Shown piece by piece: positions 34,298-47,100 of a DNA stretch of 64,000 bases. This DNA comes from Capitulum mitella (Eukaryota > Arthropoda > Thecostraca > Pollicipedomorpha > Pollicipedidae): NCBI GenBank assembly GCA_030062745.1, contig CP099842.1, forward strand, positions 8,749,838-8,813,837, read 5' to 3'. A model generated the notes under the pieces. The model saw nothing but the letters and a program-made list of their open reading frames with translations. It made no database searches and was not told the origin of the DNA. A program made the translations under genes and the position numbers. The first letter of the stretch is position 1. Each line of letters begins with the position of its first letter.

Positions 34298-36775
34298 TTA
34301 ACCTTTGGCAGACTGGCACACTGACTTGGACAGCCAGAACCCTGGGGGGGGGTTCTCACACCCTCATTTATCTCATTGATAGTATGTTGAAGGGAAATGA
34401 AACTTCTGGAAAACTTCCTATGAGGATGTTCTAAAGCACTGAAAATTGCTGGAAAGTTCTGAAAAAAAATAATGTAACTTCTGGCCTATATCTGTACAAA
34501 ATAGGAATTACTAAGAAAAGCTCTTGCTGTGTCCCTAATAAAGCTAGAGCAATTATGAGCTTGTCAGTGGACAACCCAAAGAACATACATCACAGTGACA
34601 TAAAATTTACAACATGCATATCATGACACATCACATCAGGTGATATCATATGGCATTTTCCATTTTGATACATCTGTGAGCTTTTTGAGCATCAATGGCA
34701 AGTCATTGTCCACATATGCTTCCAAAATGTTCCAAATATTGAGCACAAACAGCATTTTAAATACTGAGAGGTAAGAACATCAATGACTTGATGTGACCTG
34801 ACCCAGTGACATGACCAAACATCAAACTGTTTGCTCTGCTTTGTGCTTTGTTGAGGACAAATATCACTGACCATCTTTCAGCATTATTCATTTATTGCTC
34901 ACATACATCCACAGACATTCCAATTCAAATATTTATTTAATAACAATGCAAACAAAAGAACAGGGAGCACCCACAAACTGAAACTCTTTGGGTTCCAGTG
35001 AGGTCATCAACAGGGTGCTATATGATGTCCATCATCTGACCTGACCAGTCATATGATCATGGCCTAATTCAAGGCATGCTTGGATTCTGCCTTTTCATGC
35101 CTCAATCTGCCAATGACTCATGAAATAAAGAAGAGAGATAAGGCTGTACATCTCAAAATGAACTAAGCTTCTACCATGGTAAGCCTGCATGATCACAGGT
35201 GACATAAGGTCATTTCACAACTTTGAAACATCTTGGTGCAAATATGGACTGCCAAATTGATTTTGGTGCCTCTTTCCAGTGGAGGGATTCACAAAGCAGG
35301 GATTTAAGCTTCTCTTTGTTAATTCAGCCCAAACATGACCTGATCTGACATGACTTCATGACTTTTCATGTGGACCAACCAGGGTTGGAAATCTGGTTTT
35401 TGTTCTTGGCATCAGAGCACAATTTTTATTTTGGAGTACAAGATCTTCCAAACAGCAATTCTGGTTTAAGTTCATGTCCTTGGTATAAGTCAGTTATGAC
35501 ATCATATCTGCCTCTTAGTGAATAGAGACAAAGCCATTTGTTTGCAGATCTAGCAATTTGTCAACATGGTTGTAGTGTAGTTTTTTATGGATGCACAAGA
35601 TAAGATTTTTGGAGTACAAAATGTCAAAACATATTTCCTGGTGTTCTTCAACACCAAAAAATAACACCTTTTCCGGCATTGGGACCAACATAATTCGGTA
35701 ATGGTGGGGTAGGCATGAACTTACCCTAATAGCTTGTCACCCATGACAGTGGTGCCACAGATGGCAACTGTCAAACTACAGGACTTGTTGACTCACCTTT
35801 CCAGACTAACTGGACTGGTATTCCACCACCTTCCACTTACTGTGGAAGGCCATTCATGGGGCATTATGCTGTGCAGTAGGCACAATGCCAGGCCAAAGGT
35901 TGTTATAAGATTCTAGAGGCCAAAGGCCAATAAACAGATGCACTTGAGCTTGGTCCTGTCCAACAGTGGTTAAGTCACACAGGTATTAGGTCATATCAAC
36001 AGTGACTGTGTGCTGGGCTAATTCATACTGAAAAAGGCTCATACTGAAATGGTGCATAAAAGAAAAGGTTCATGAGGAAAACGGTTCTTAACCAAAGGTC
36101 CATAAACCCAACATGGTTAGTATCAACCTGAAAATTGTCACCCAGCAGACCCTTTTCCAACCTAACCTAGTCTTTTTGTTAGACCAAGCCAAGTCAGGTC
36201 ACATCCTTATCAGCCTGCAGTCTCTTGTATTCTACACATTTTCAGCTGAGAAGCTGACCTTTCCCAACAGGAATCTTGCCAACTTTGAACCTTGCATTTG
36301 CAAACCTTTGACTATAAACCTTTTCCTGTGTGTACCTTTGACTTCCACATCTTGGTCTGACTATGCTTCCTGGTCACATTTCCTGAGTTGCTCAAGAAAA
36401 TGTGCAGTTAGCCTATTCCCCTCTGCAACTACCAATGGTGCGAGTCCCATGGACTAGCAAGTGGACTGTTTCACTTATTTGCCAGTCACCATCAGAAACC
36501 ACTGTCGCTGATGATGGGCGATTAGGTGTTTTACTTTAAATTAGGTGACTCGGCACTTGCCTGACTGACCCACAATTGTTGCATTTATTGACATCCTTGG
36601 CCCAGAAATGTATTTTAGGCACCAACAAGCTGAAGGAATAGTTAAGATCACAAGGATTAGGGAAGTGCAGAAACTGAGCTGGCTTCATCTCATTGACCTT
36701 CATCATAACCCCTAACCTGAGACAACACAAACCTGAGAAATGTCTGACTACTGTCCCTGAAGGTTTTAGGTTACT
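34298..36775. repeat. R1 family repeat, copy C, CpG-depleted and interrupted
   Basis: R1 blocks run from a left TTAA (34298-34301) to about 36775. They include 'aacaatgcaaacaaaagaacagggag', 'atgactcatgaaataaa', 'atggactgccaaattg' and 'cttggcccagaaatgtattttaggcacc'. Between about 35385 and 36560 an unrelated segment of about 1.2 kb is inserted. Part of that insert (35560-35680) resembles 44260-44385, so it is itself a dispersed repeat. Compared with copies A and B, nearly every CG has become TG or CA. Confidence 0.7.
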
Positions 36776-36920
36776 CAAATACATGACCTTGTTCAGATTT
36801 ATTTTTAATTGGAGATTAACCTCCAGAGGGCTGACCACACCACAGAGTTCACTATGTAAAAGAGATAACAATGTAAAGGACCAGAGAGCTGACTATGTAA
36901 AGGAGATAAAAGGACACAAC

Positions 36921-38146
36921 TGGGAACCCGTCACATTTCATCGCCAAATAGAACAAACAGACATACAAATGTGCGGAAAAATGAGTGCAGAGCACCAAGC
37001 CCCTTCTGCATTCGCCTTAAAACATTGATAAAAAGAACCAGGAAACTCCGAACATTGGCAGGCAGAACGCCGTTAACACGTCACCCACGCGAGGTCCACG
37101 TTTTCGACAATTGTGGCTATTGCGCCACTACAACTTATCACGGGTTTCTAATATATAACGGACAAGAAAGACCGCTGAACCACGCTAAGTTTATCCAACC
37201 AACTGAACAAAAACAAGAACGCAGCACATAAGGAGCAAAATTGACACTTACACCGAAGCAAATACGACTTACCACCACGCGGCTTGCAGACGACAGACAA
37301 CCCAAAACCGCGGGCAGTTAAAGGACGATGCCAGATGTTTTAGGAGAATGACACATGTCTTATTCTAAGAAAACAGAAACGTTTCTGTGCCCAAAAATTC
37401 ATAAATCCTTTCGCCGTCATCAAGACATGGGGAGGAAAATGGTATATCATTCACAACTGATTAAGCATTCAATCATTTTATCCTTTGAAACTTTTATAAC
37501 TGAAGCAATAAAATATGCATCGATGAATAATGCCATGTAAATGGCATGTTTGGGAAGATTTTGCTTAGTTAACGGACCAAATCACATTTTCATCAAGAAT
37601 GATTATCCTCCTGCAGATTCCATGGTCTAAATGGTGTCCTACTGTCTATTTGTTTATAAACATCTGGCAACGGCACTGAGTCAGAAATGACGCAGACAAG
37701 GCCAAAGCAAGCATCATATGTGTATTGGGTAATGTGCACTAGTCTAGGAGACGCCTGCACGGAGTGGGGTGGCGCATGAACATCCGCATTGGGATGGCTG
37801 GGTGATGAGTGTTCTGTGCCAAGACTGGTGAACGGCTTCTGCCAGTTGCATGGTGTATATGTGGTTTTTGAGCGTTTAGAGGGAAGAGACGTGCTTGGCG
37901 CTGGGAAGACATGAAGACTGGGACTCCTGCCAATTTACAAGCCGCCAGTACGCTTCCCAGCTGTGCATTCGTTTCGGATACGCGTTCCAACAGTTGACAA
38001 GTTTATTGCATTCCTCAGCAAGCGTTCATAATGTCCCAAGCTCGTGGCAAGTGCTGTGCTCATATAGTGTACATGTGCAGCCTGTTGCTGCATTATTTTG
38101 TGCAGTGACTCGTTTGTGCTTTGCAATTTGTTCTTAAATATCCGTC
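36921..38146. promoter_or_regulatory. Shared divergent promoter region of NAP1 (minus) and Graf (plus)
   Basis: This CG-rich stretch lies between the 5' ends of two head-to-head genes and is bounded on both sides by CpG-depleted DNA. On the minus strand a consensus donor, GGTG/GTAAGTC, at 37273/37272 predicts a non-coding NAP1 first exon ending at 37273. Graf starts at 38147. I did not identify a TATA box or initiator that I would defend. The compact head-to-head layout suggests co-regulation. Confidence 0.6.
37273..37420 (-). other. Nap1: Predicted non-coding first exon of NAP1 (upstream end approximate)
   Basis: The only strong minus-strand donor in the promoter region is GTAAGT at 37272-37267. 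Splicing to the acceptor before 32680 gives a first intron of about 4.6 kb. The transcription start is not determined; 37420 is only a placeholder for the upstream end. Confidence 0.4.
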
Positions 38147-41100
38147 ATGGGACGTGGTGGCCTTCTTCCTCTGGAGCCAACAGAGTGTCTGTTGGATAGC
38201 CCATATTTTCGTGAGAAGCTTCATGTCTATGAAAAAGAATTGGATAATGCAAGTTCATCAATTAAAGGACTCTCAAAGGACATCAAGGAGGTCTTGGACG
38301 CAGCAAAACGTAAGTTGATTTTGTGGTATTCATCTCAAATGCAACTGATGGGTTATTATGTTCTGTATGCATAGGGAATTTGGTTTAAGTTCACATAGTC
38401 ATATCCATTAAAGATTATGTTGGTTTGCCAGATATTTCAAGCAGAAGTGTGACAATGCATGTGAAGAGTAGGACTGTGTTATGAATACAACTTTGTTGTC
38501 ATTGATGATGTGACCATTGTCACAGCAGCAGATGGAAAGGGGCAGCCTTGCAGCCAGCAGTTAAAATGAGTGGAACAGCTCCAAGTCCGTCAGACAATGT
38601 TTCAGAAACAATGTCATAATAAGTGAGAGTCCAAACTGGTACACATTAAAAAAATACATCATCACAAACAGAGTTTTAAACAACTCTTCACATTGGAAAT
38701 CAAGTTGATTCTAATTTCACAGCCCAGGGTGACTCTGATTCTGATTCTGATTCACATCAGAAAATATAGGATTTGTTTGATTCTGACTCAGAGGCCTATT
38801 CCTGGTACCATAGCATTTCATTTTTTTATCAGTGGAATGACCAAGGCATGTATCCTGTCTCATCCCAAGGCTTACTGTGTAGTGCAGGATGGTGTTAGGG
38901 AACAAGCACCAGGTAAACCATGTCCTGCATGACCTTTTTGTACCCATTGGCTAAGAACACCTTATTACCTATGCATATACCTATATAGCTACCAGCTTAG
39001 AGTCCAGATTCACTGCACTGAATGTTAAAATATAAAAATCCCATTATGTGAATATGTTTGTGTTCATGCCCTTGAGTGAACAAGCATAGATCAAGGGGGC
39101 AAGAGGAGCAATTTCCCCCTCTCCTGAGGCATGAGCGGGCCCCAAAGGGATACAGTTAATGGTTAATGCTACTCTTGTCCATAAGTCAGATGTAAAAGGG
39201 GTCCCCAAAAAGGCTAAGTATGGGCTTCACATTGTTTCTGTAAAAACCTGATAGGTTTTTGGTGCTGTCAAGGGGCCTCAGGAAGTGTGAAATGACTTCT
39301 GGGATGGATAGAAGGGCCCTTGGCATTCTCAAAGGGCCTTTGACATGCAACAGGGCCCCAACATGGCAGAGTGCCCTTGAGACCACAAGAATGGTTGCAG
39401 GGCCCCTGAAAAGGCCAAGATAGGGACTGAGCCTGTAGGATGGCATAGTGGCACCTGGGATGTCATAGAGGCTTTGAATGGGTTTCACAAGCCTATGTGA
39501 GAAGCTTAAGGTTCCTGATGCAGACAGAGGGCATCCAGGGGGGTTTAAGGAGACCATGAGGTGGCAACATAGATAGCCTAAGATTGATAGAAGGGTCCCT
39601 GTAGCTCCCCAAGGTCCTCTGAGACCACAAGAGGGGCCCCAACATGGCAAAGGGTCCATGAGATTGCTGAAAAAAAACAGAAGCCCCTGAGACAGCAAAA
39701 ACTTAGAGGCTGGCTGGCACAGGATAAAGAGTCCCTAACCAGCCAGAGGGGTCCACTGAATAGGGATTCATCTGTGATCTTCTCATCCTTGGGAGGAGTC
39801 CCAAATGGGTTGTGCTGGTCTTTTTGAAAACCTGCGGAGTTTTTGGTGCACAGGGGACCCCAGGAAGGTCAGGCGGGTCGTGAGACAACATGATGGGCCC
39901 CTAAGCGGCAAATGGCCCCCGTCCCGAGACCGCCAAGAAGGTCGGAGGGCCTCTACGACACAAAGACGATAAGATAGCCTCTAAGACAGAGTGGGGGCCC
40001 TGGGCAGCCAGAGGGCCCACGAGTGCGTTAGGCGGGTTCCTGGCATTGCAAATGTCCCCCTTGGACTGCCAGCGAAGGCCTGAAGCGCCAACAGAGACCC
40101 CTGATACGGCTAGAGAGTCCCTAAGACTTCCAGGTATACCCTATGCAACAAAGGAAAACCCCTGATACTACTGTGGGTACCATCAGAGACATTCAGTGGC
40201 CCCATGACGCTGCACCGGGGCCCTAAAACCGCCGAAATCGCCAAAGGATCTTTTGCAACTGCCAGAGTGCCTCTGAGACGGCAAAAATTTTCCCCAGAGA
40301 CGACAAGGGGGCATCTGTGACAACAGGGGGTCCATCGAGACTGCACAGATAGGGGCGTTTGAGACCCCTAACTTGCAGTCTGTAGCAACAGGGGCCCCTG
40401 AGACGACCAGAGGGGCCCCTGGAAATGCTGAACTTTGAGACGTCCAGACAGTCCCCGAAACGGCCGAAAAAACTTAGAAGATTGCCAGAGGCACTTCTGT
40501 CACGGCAGAAAGAAACTTAGATTACCCGTGTTCCTGTCCCAGGGACGACAGGAGGAAACTCGAGATGGCTTATGCGTCCCCGAAACTGCCAGATGGATCC
40601 CTGAGGCTCTCTGGCGCCCCTGAAACTGCTAGAGGGACGTCTGAGACGTCCCGTAGGTAACGTGAAACTTTAAAAGGAACCTGAGACCACTAGAGATCCC
40701 TGATACGGCAGACGGCCCGAGACCACCAGGTGCCCTGTAACTGCAAGAGGGAACCTAACCTAAGCCGGCAAAACGTCTCCAGAAACCACGAGAGGGGGCA
40801 AAGGGGCTTCTGGGCGGGCCAGATACATACACGACATTTCAAATGGTGTGGGGGGGGGAACGTAGCCGCCTCAAATTCCGCCGTTCTCGTCATATTTCGA
40901 CCACTTTGTACGGGTACAAAGCGCAAAATTTTGTCAGATAATGCGATGGGCTTAAATTTTTTGCGGTTCCCTTAAGTGACAAAAACGGTGAATGAGCTAG
41001 AATATTTCCCCCTGGACCCGCGAAGATCCACGTTTTTCATATCTGAAGAACAAGAAATGTGGAGGGGGGGGCGAGTGGGACCCTGTGCTAACCATAAGGT

Positions 41101-44100
41101 CTTCCCCTTTGGCGAAATCCTGGATCCGCCCCTGTGGGTGGCGATAGAAATGTTCACCAGCAATCACCCACAGATAAACTTAATACATTTATGTTGACCG
41201 TGAATGAACAACAGTAAGAGGAAGATATTTAATAGTCCGTTGTATCATAACCGGACTTTGCATTTCTTATTCTCAGTCACTCGCCTGCTCTCAGTGCTGA
41301 GGCATCACTACTGTGCTTGAAAATATTGGTAATTGTTGGTGTCATTTATTAGGTGAACAAAGCATGCATTCAAATGAAGCAAGAGTTGTGAATCAGTCCC
41401 CGGGTCGATTCCCAATAATTTTGCGAATCGATTTGATTCTGATTATTCAGCCAGACGGCGATTCTGATTCTGATTCTGATTCTGATTAATACTCGTAAAA
41501 TAGGGAATCGGCCACGATTCTAGTTTGATTCTGAATCGCTTACAAGTCTGGTCACAACCATCCTGAAACACTTTCAGACAAGCGATCAGTAGTGGAAGGT
41601 TCTTGGTTGGGAAATAGACACTCCTTCCCCAGTTTGGTTTTCTAATATGTTATCACGAGTCCAGACTCTGAGGGTGAATAACATCTCGTGAATCAACATA
41701 CATCCACGAAGGGATGGGATGGGACACACCACCTGCTCCATTCTGAATGTGAAATAAGTCTCATCAGCCATTAAGAAGACGGTATGCAGTGAACACTGGG
41801 GTGCCCAGGGAGGCAGGTACCTGTCTTGTAAAATTTCCAATCCAGGGAAGGATGTGGAAGTGTGTACTCCCGGGTATGACCGTTTTCACTGATATTAGAT
41901 GAATGTCACTTGATTTAGTGTATCGCTCTGTAGTCTATATACTTGCCGTCGCTCAGGTCGTGTTACGACATATTAGTTTCACAATCCAAACATATTTCCC
42001 AGTCTTTTGATATGGGTAAGATTATGTTCAGTGGTAGTGCAGCTGTTGATATGTATATACACTGGCAAGTTAGTTGCAGTGTTGCCACGTGACGAGAACT
42101 GTGAGGTGTCACATATGACTGTGCAGAAACAGTGGCAGACTGGTTAGTTGTATTGCTTCGGCTTGTCTGTATGTGTGATGTATGGTGTGAATTGATGTGA
42201 AAAAACGAGCGCTGTATCTGTAGTGATATACTGCTGAACTTTTGTTTTAGTCGTATCTCCAAACTTACCAGTGAATTGTTTTTCTCCTGCTTAAAGAAGA
42301 AGAAATTCTCTGTGCATCCGGCAGCCGCAGCTTGTCATGTTTTACATGAATGATGTCCCAAAAGTTTTTACTCACCATTTTCTTAATCTTTGTAATGGTA
42401 AGGGCGCGGGAAGTGGGGGTGGGGGCAGGGGGCAGCTGCCCCTCCCCCCCAACGTTTTAGAAATGAACATTGACCCTTTGGAGACTGGGCACTGACTGGA
42501 AAGAATTGATCCAAAATAATTATTTGCCCCCTCCCCCTCTCCAGCTGTGCAGGACTTTCTGCACCTCTGTCAATAGAAACTGTTGCTTTGTGTGTAGAGC
42601 GCTGGTCTAAAACACGGTATTGCTGCCGTTTCTTTGTCATCCAGATGTTTGGGAGCTTTCTCGTGCTTGGTCAGTAGCCAAGTTATTCCCCACATTCTGA
42701 GGAAATTATCCCCGGAAACGTTGAGGGAGGCCATCTTGCATGTAAAGTACAGATTCTGTGGTGCATTTGTCGCACTCACATAGGCGGGGACATTGCCTGT
42801 GTGATATTTGACAGGCAGAAATTTCCATCTCTCAAGTCCGCCGGGAGGAAGTCGGTTGCGACGGAACTCGTTGGTCATGCATAAACCCACACATCCCAAG
42901 GCACTCTGCGAAGGAAAGAATGCTGTCGGGTGGTGCTCAGGCTGTCCTGCCTCGGTAGACATCTGATTGGCATGCCACACCAAGGGCACGGAAACTCCTC
43001 TTCAGTTGGGGGGGTGGGGGCAGAGGGCCGAGAAGCGTTTTGGATCACTTCTTTCCGGTCAGCGCCCATAGGGTCAATGGCAAGTTTCGAAAAAATTGGG
43101 GACTGAAGCCCCCTCTCGGCCCTATGGTTCTCGCGCCTATGAGCTACACATTCTGTTCGTAATCCTTCATGTTCTGCTAGCGTTTCAGGAGATTGCGTTT
43201 TTCCCGATTCTTTAAACTTTCCTGTTGTGGGGCTGGACCTCGTCCAAGAAATTTTGACGGGGGGAGGTCTTCCAGCCTAATCTTCCAGTAGCACCTACCT
43301 ACTAGTGTAGTATAAAAATGAAATCACGCAAACCCGCGTGTGCCCTAATGTAGCCGTCAGAAGCAGTATTTCTTTTTTATTTACTTAGAGTGATTCGCTA
43401 CACGGAACTCGCTTTTTTCAGACTATGCATTTTTGTCTTCAAGACAGTTTTTCTGCGATTGTTAGATACCGCCTGTTCAAAAGTGGCCTTACGTTTTCTG
43501 TCAGCCTCATTGACCTTTAGGTGCGGTTTTCGGAGAACAGTTCTTATAAGAAAAGCTTTTTTGTACAGAAGCGAACTGTGAGGTAAAATGCCAATACTTT
43601 GCAGCTACGCCATTAGGTTCATTGGCGCAACCAGGGTATTGTGGTCTGGCCGTTTAGTTCAGCGGCCCTTTGAATCGGCCGGAATGTTCATGTCCAGGGA
43701 ATTCTATTTAAATGGCGAAGACACTTGAGGACTTCTGTCCTCAAGTCTCCAAAATCTCGCGGAAAACTTTCACAGCGTTCCTGCCGGGATGTCACCGTAC
43801 AGTTTTCGGGAGAAGTCAGTGTTCTTGCGCAGTGTGTTGCGTTACTAGTTTCCTTGCGATATTTTTCACTTAAGTATTTATATGGTGCGCTATTGATCCC
43901 TGCCTCGACATTTTTTCATCCAGTCATGTATCGTTTGATACCTATACAGCCCGTTGATATTTATGCTGCTTCGATATTTCTGTTGAGTATTTTGCGTTCG
44001 ATGTTTTTTCATTATATGTTTTGTTCGACGAAATAACTGCATTTCCAAATTAATCCTCAGATCGGTATCTGCCATTCCATATTATCACGGTCGAGATTTA

Positions 44101-47100
44101 CGTCCCTCGTTGTCTATCTTGTTTGATGTTCTGTGTTCGTCGGCTTGCTTTCAGCATTTTTTCATTTGATACCACACGGTATTATGTCCTGTTTTCGAGC
44201 GACACATACCAACGAATTCGGTTCCACTTGTAAGGAAATGACGGATCTGGGGTCACAATGACTTTGTCAGCATGGGTATAATGAAGCTTTTTGACGGAGG
44301 CACAAGTTCAAACTTTTGGATTGTAAAATGTTTTTGGAGCACATTTTCTGGACTTTTTCAGCACAAAAAAACGCCTTTTCCGACCTTGCCATGCGCTCCC
44401 TGTAGACCCGGTGTGTGGGAGACGCTGACCTGACTGCATCCCCCTTGTCAGAGCTATCCCGGTGTCAGCGGACGCTGGCCAACAGCCTGGAGAAGTTCCG
44501 CTTCAGCTACATCGGCGGCGCCCAGACCGACGACGAGATCATCATCTCCGGTTCGCTCAAGGAGATCAGCAAACTCATCAACCTGGTCGAGGATGAGCGC
44601 CAGCGTGTGGTGAGTGTGCCTGATCGGTGCTCTCCTCAGCTGGCTAGACGAGGAAGTCTAGACATGCCACGAGGCGCTGGAGTTGTTTCAGATGCGCCTC
44701 CTGTGAATTCGGGTGTCCAGCGGAGGCAGGTTCCGGCGTGTTCTGTCACTGTGTACGATAAGCATTGGAGTTTGTCTTTTGCTGACCGATTAATGTTTTT
44801 TTTTTCTTTGCGGTTCTTTGGAGCTTGGTTCAGGTTGTGCTGCGCAATACGATATCCGATTTGGCCACGGGAAAACCGCCCTGTCTTTGTTGTACGGGGT
44901 GTATGTCTTTGGTTTGTGTGCAGTTTCTACCGACCACTTAATTGGCAGATTTTTGTCTCTGTTGCTGCTTCAGCAGATAAATATTGGGTTGCTGAAGAAA
45001 CGCTTTCCTAGAGCTTGGAATGAGAAAGGCGAAGCTACTGGAAGTTACAGGGCGCGCAGATCTCAACTTCATAGATGAGGCATATGAGTTGCATCTCTTT
45101 GCTGCACCTTATCGTGGGTTTTAACGAGTGATCACGGGCAAGTCGTGCTCCAAACATTCAGTGACGCCATTGCTCTTAGGCATCCAGTGATTTTAACTGT
45201 TATTTAGTTTCGTATTTATTTACGTCCGCTTTCAAGCATGCTTATATCGTCTTACCCCTTCGCATTGGCAAGACCTTGAGGTTGCATAGGCTTGAACCAG
45301 TTCAACGAAGTGATGAGTTTAATAACAAGGTTAGCATCACCGCTTAACAAAACCCATTGCACCTGGTGGAAAGCGTTGTACGGTTTGAGATACCCCTCAA
45401 CCCTGTTCCGTGCGGTTTTTCGCTCGCCATTCCCGGGCTTTTGGAGCTCCCTCACCAAACCTGGTGGCTTTTCTTAAATATGCTTTCGCATGTTGTGACA
45501 AAATTTGAAAAATTTGCCTTCTCCAGAGGCAGTTCCAGGACAAGTTATTGGGAGGCCTGTTCGAGGAATATCGCGCTTGCTGGAGATAGCGTAACTTCGA
45601 CGTTGTCATTTACTATTTTGATCTCCTTTATAATGTCACGGGCAGTTCAAATGATCGGAATGTTTCTAACCGGCATACTTTCAAACATTTTTAAGAAAAT
45701 GGGTGATTAGTGGCGGACCCAGGGGCTTGTAAAAGGGGTATTTATATTTTCCTATTACTTAGAATTTAGACCCATTGTACGAATAAAACAAAACTAGCGT
45801 GTGATTGAGGGATATTTAGCCCAATTTATGCTTATAGTTCACTTACATAGACTACCAAGGACGTCCTCAGGCGTCAGTGTTCGGATGCATATGTCGTCCT
45901 ATGACATGTTCAGTGGACCTACCCGACATCTGGGTCTGTGCGATTGGCTTTGGTAGTTCCAGATATATAACGATAAAATGTGATATATGTTAGTAAAAAT
46001 GGAAATTAGAGGCGGGGCTAGGCTCATGCAAAACGGTTCTGTTATTTCCTTTTATTCCTGACAAATTGTGACTCGATTTACGGGGTAAAACACAGCTACC
46101 ATCATGCAATTATTGATCCGTGCCTTTCTGTTACCTGCATCCACCTATGAGCACTTGCCATGCGCGCATAATACGGCATATGACACATATGGAAATGTGT
46201 CACATGCGGAATGGCACATAATTTCACCAGATTCAGAATATATGACAGACAAAACTTCACATTTTCCACAAAAAACGCCCCGTTTTATGTGGCCTTCTTC
46301 GTTTTATGGTTACGCTTCTGATTCCATTATTTCAAAATGAATTGCGCATATGACCTCAGAATGCGAACTTTAAACGCAGAGCAGAATATTATTCACAATA
46401 CGTTCCAATATGATGGGCAGTTACCAATAGTTTGCTTATAGAGTTAAACCCGCTTTTTCTGGCTCCTGGATTCACGTAGGAACATGTGCCATGTGTATAT
46501 AATATATCATGCATATAATAGATATGGGCGTGTTTTTAGAGCAGAAGTAGATTCGCCAGCACATGATATTTTGTGGAATGAATTAACATCTTTCCAAAAG
46601 TATGCCCTTCTATGTGCCCTGGAAGCGCCTATGAATTTGGAAAATCGACCCCTTGGTAACATGTGTAACAGAGCTATCAGTTTTCAGTAAAATGGCATGA
46701 AGTAGAACAAAATCGGCCATAAAATGTGGCCAGAAAGCTCATATTAGCCAACCCCTATTAATACTCTCATTTTAGCCTCCTATCATTTTGTACCCCTATC
46801 CCCCTGTCGAAATGTTCAACCTTTTCTACGTAAATGTAGACCTCGCTACAGGTTATCAAACGCCGTTCTTCACTGGGAAATGGGTCTTATAGTTCTTGAG
46901 ATCGCCGGGGGAGGCAGAATCTGACCCCCCTCCAGCTCGAAGTCGTACGTACCGGAAAGGAACACGAAACACTAAAGTAAAGACTGGCGTAGTGGCACTA
47001 TAAAACTGGCGATGAAGTCCCACGAAACGTGAGGTTTACGCAAAGTCGCACAGCTCCTCACTGATACTGACATGGTGTGACCCTCGCTGAAATGTCACAG

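Larger units (their letters stand above)
31867..36920. other. CpG-depleted domain over the 5' part of NAP1
   Basis: About 5 kb with only a couple of dozen CG dinucleotides and an excess of TG/CA. It covers the large first intron of NAP1, its first coding exon and part of the next intron. Apart from the NAP1 exon and repeats listed separately, I see no gene between 32.7 and 34.3 kb. The left edge lies at the MITE ending at 31866 and the right edge near 36920. Confidence 0.75.
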
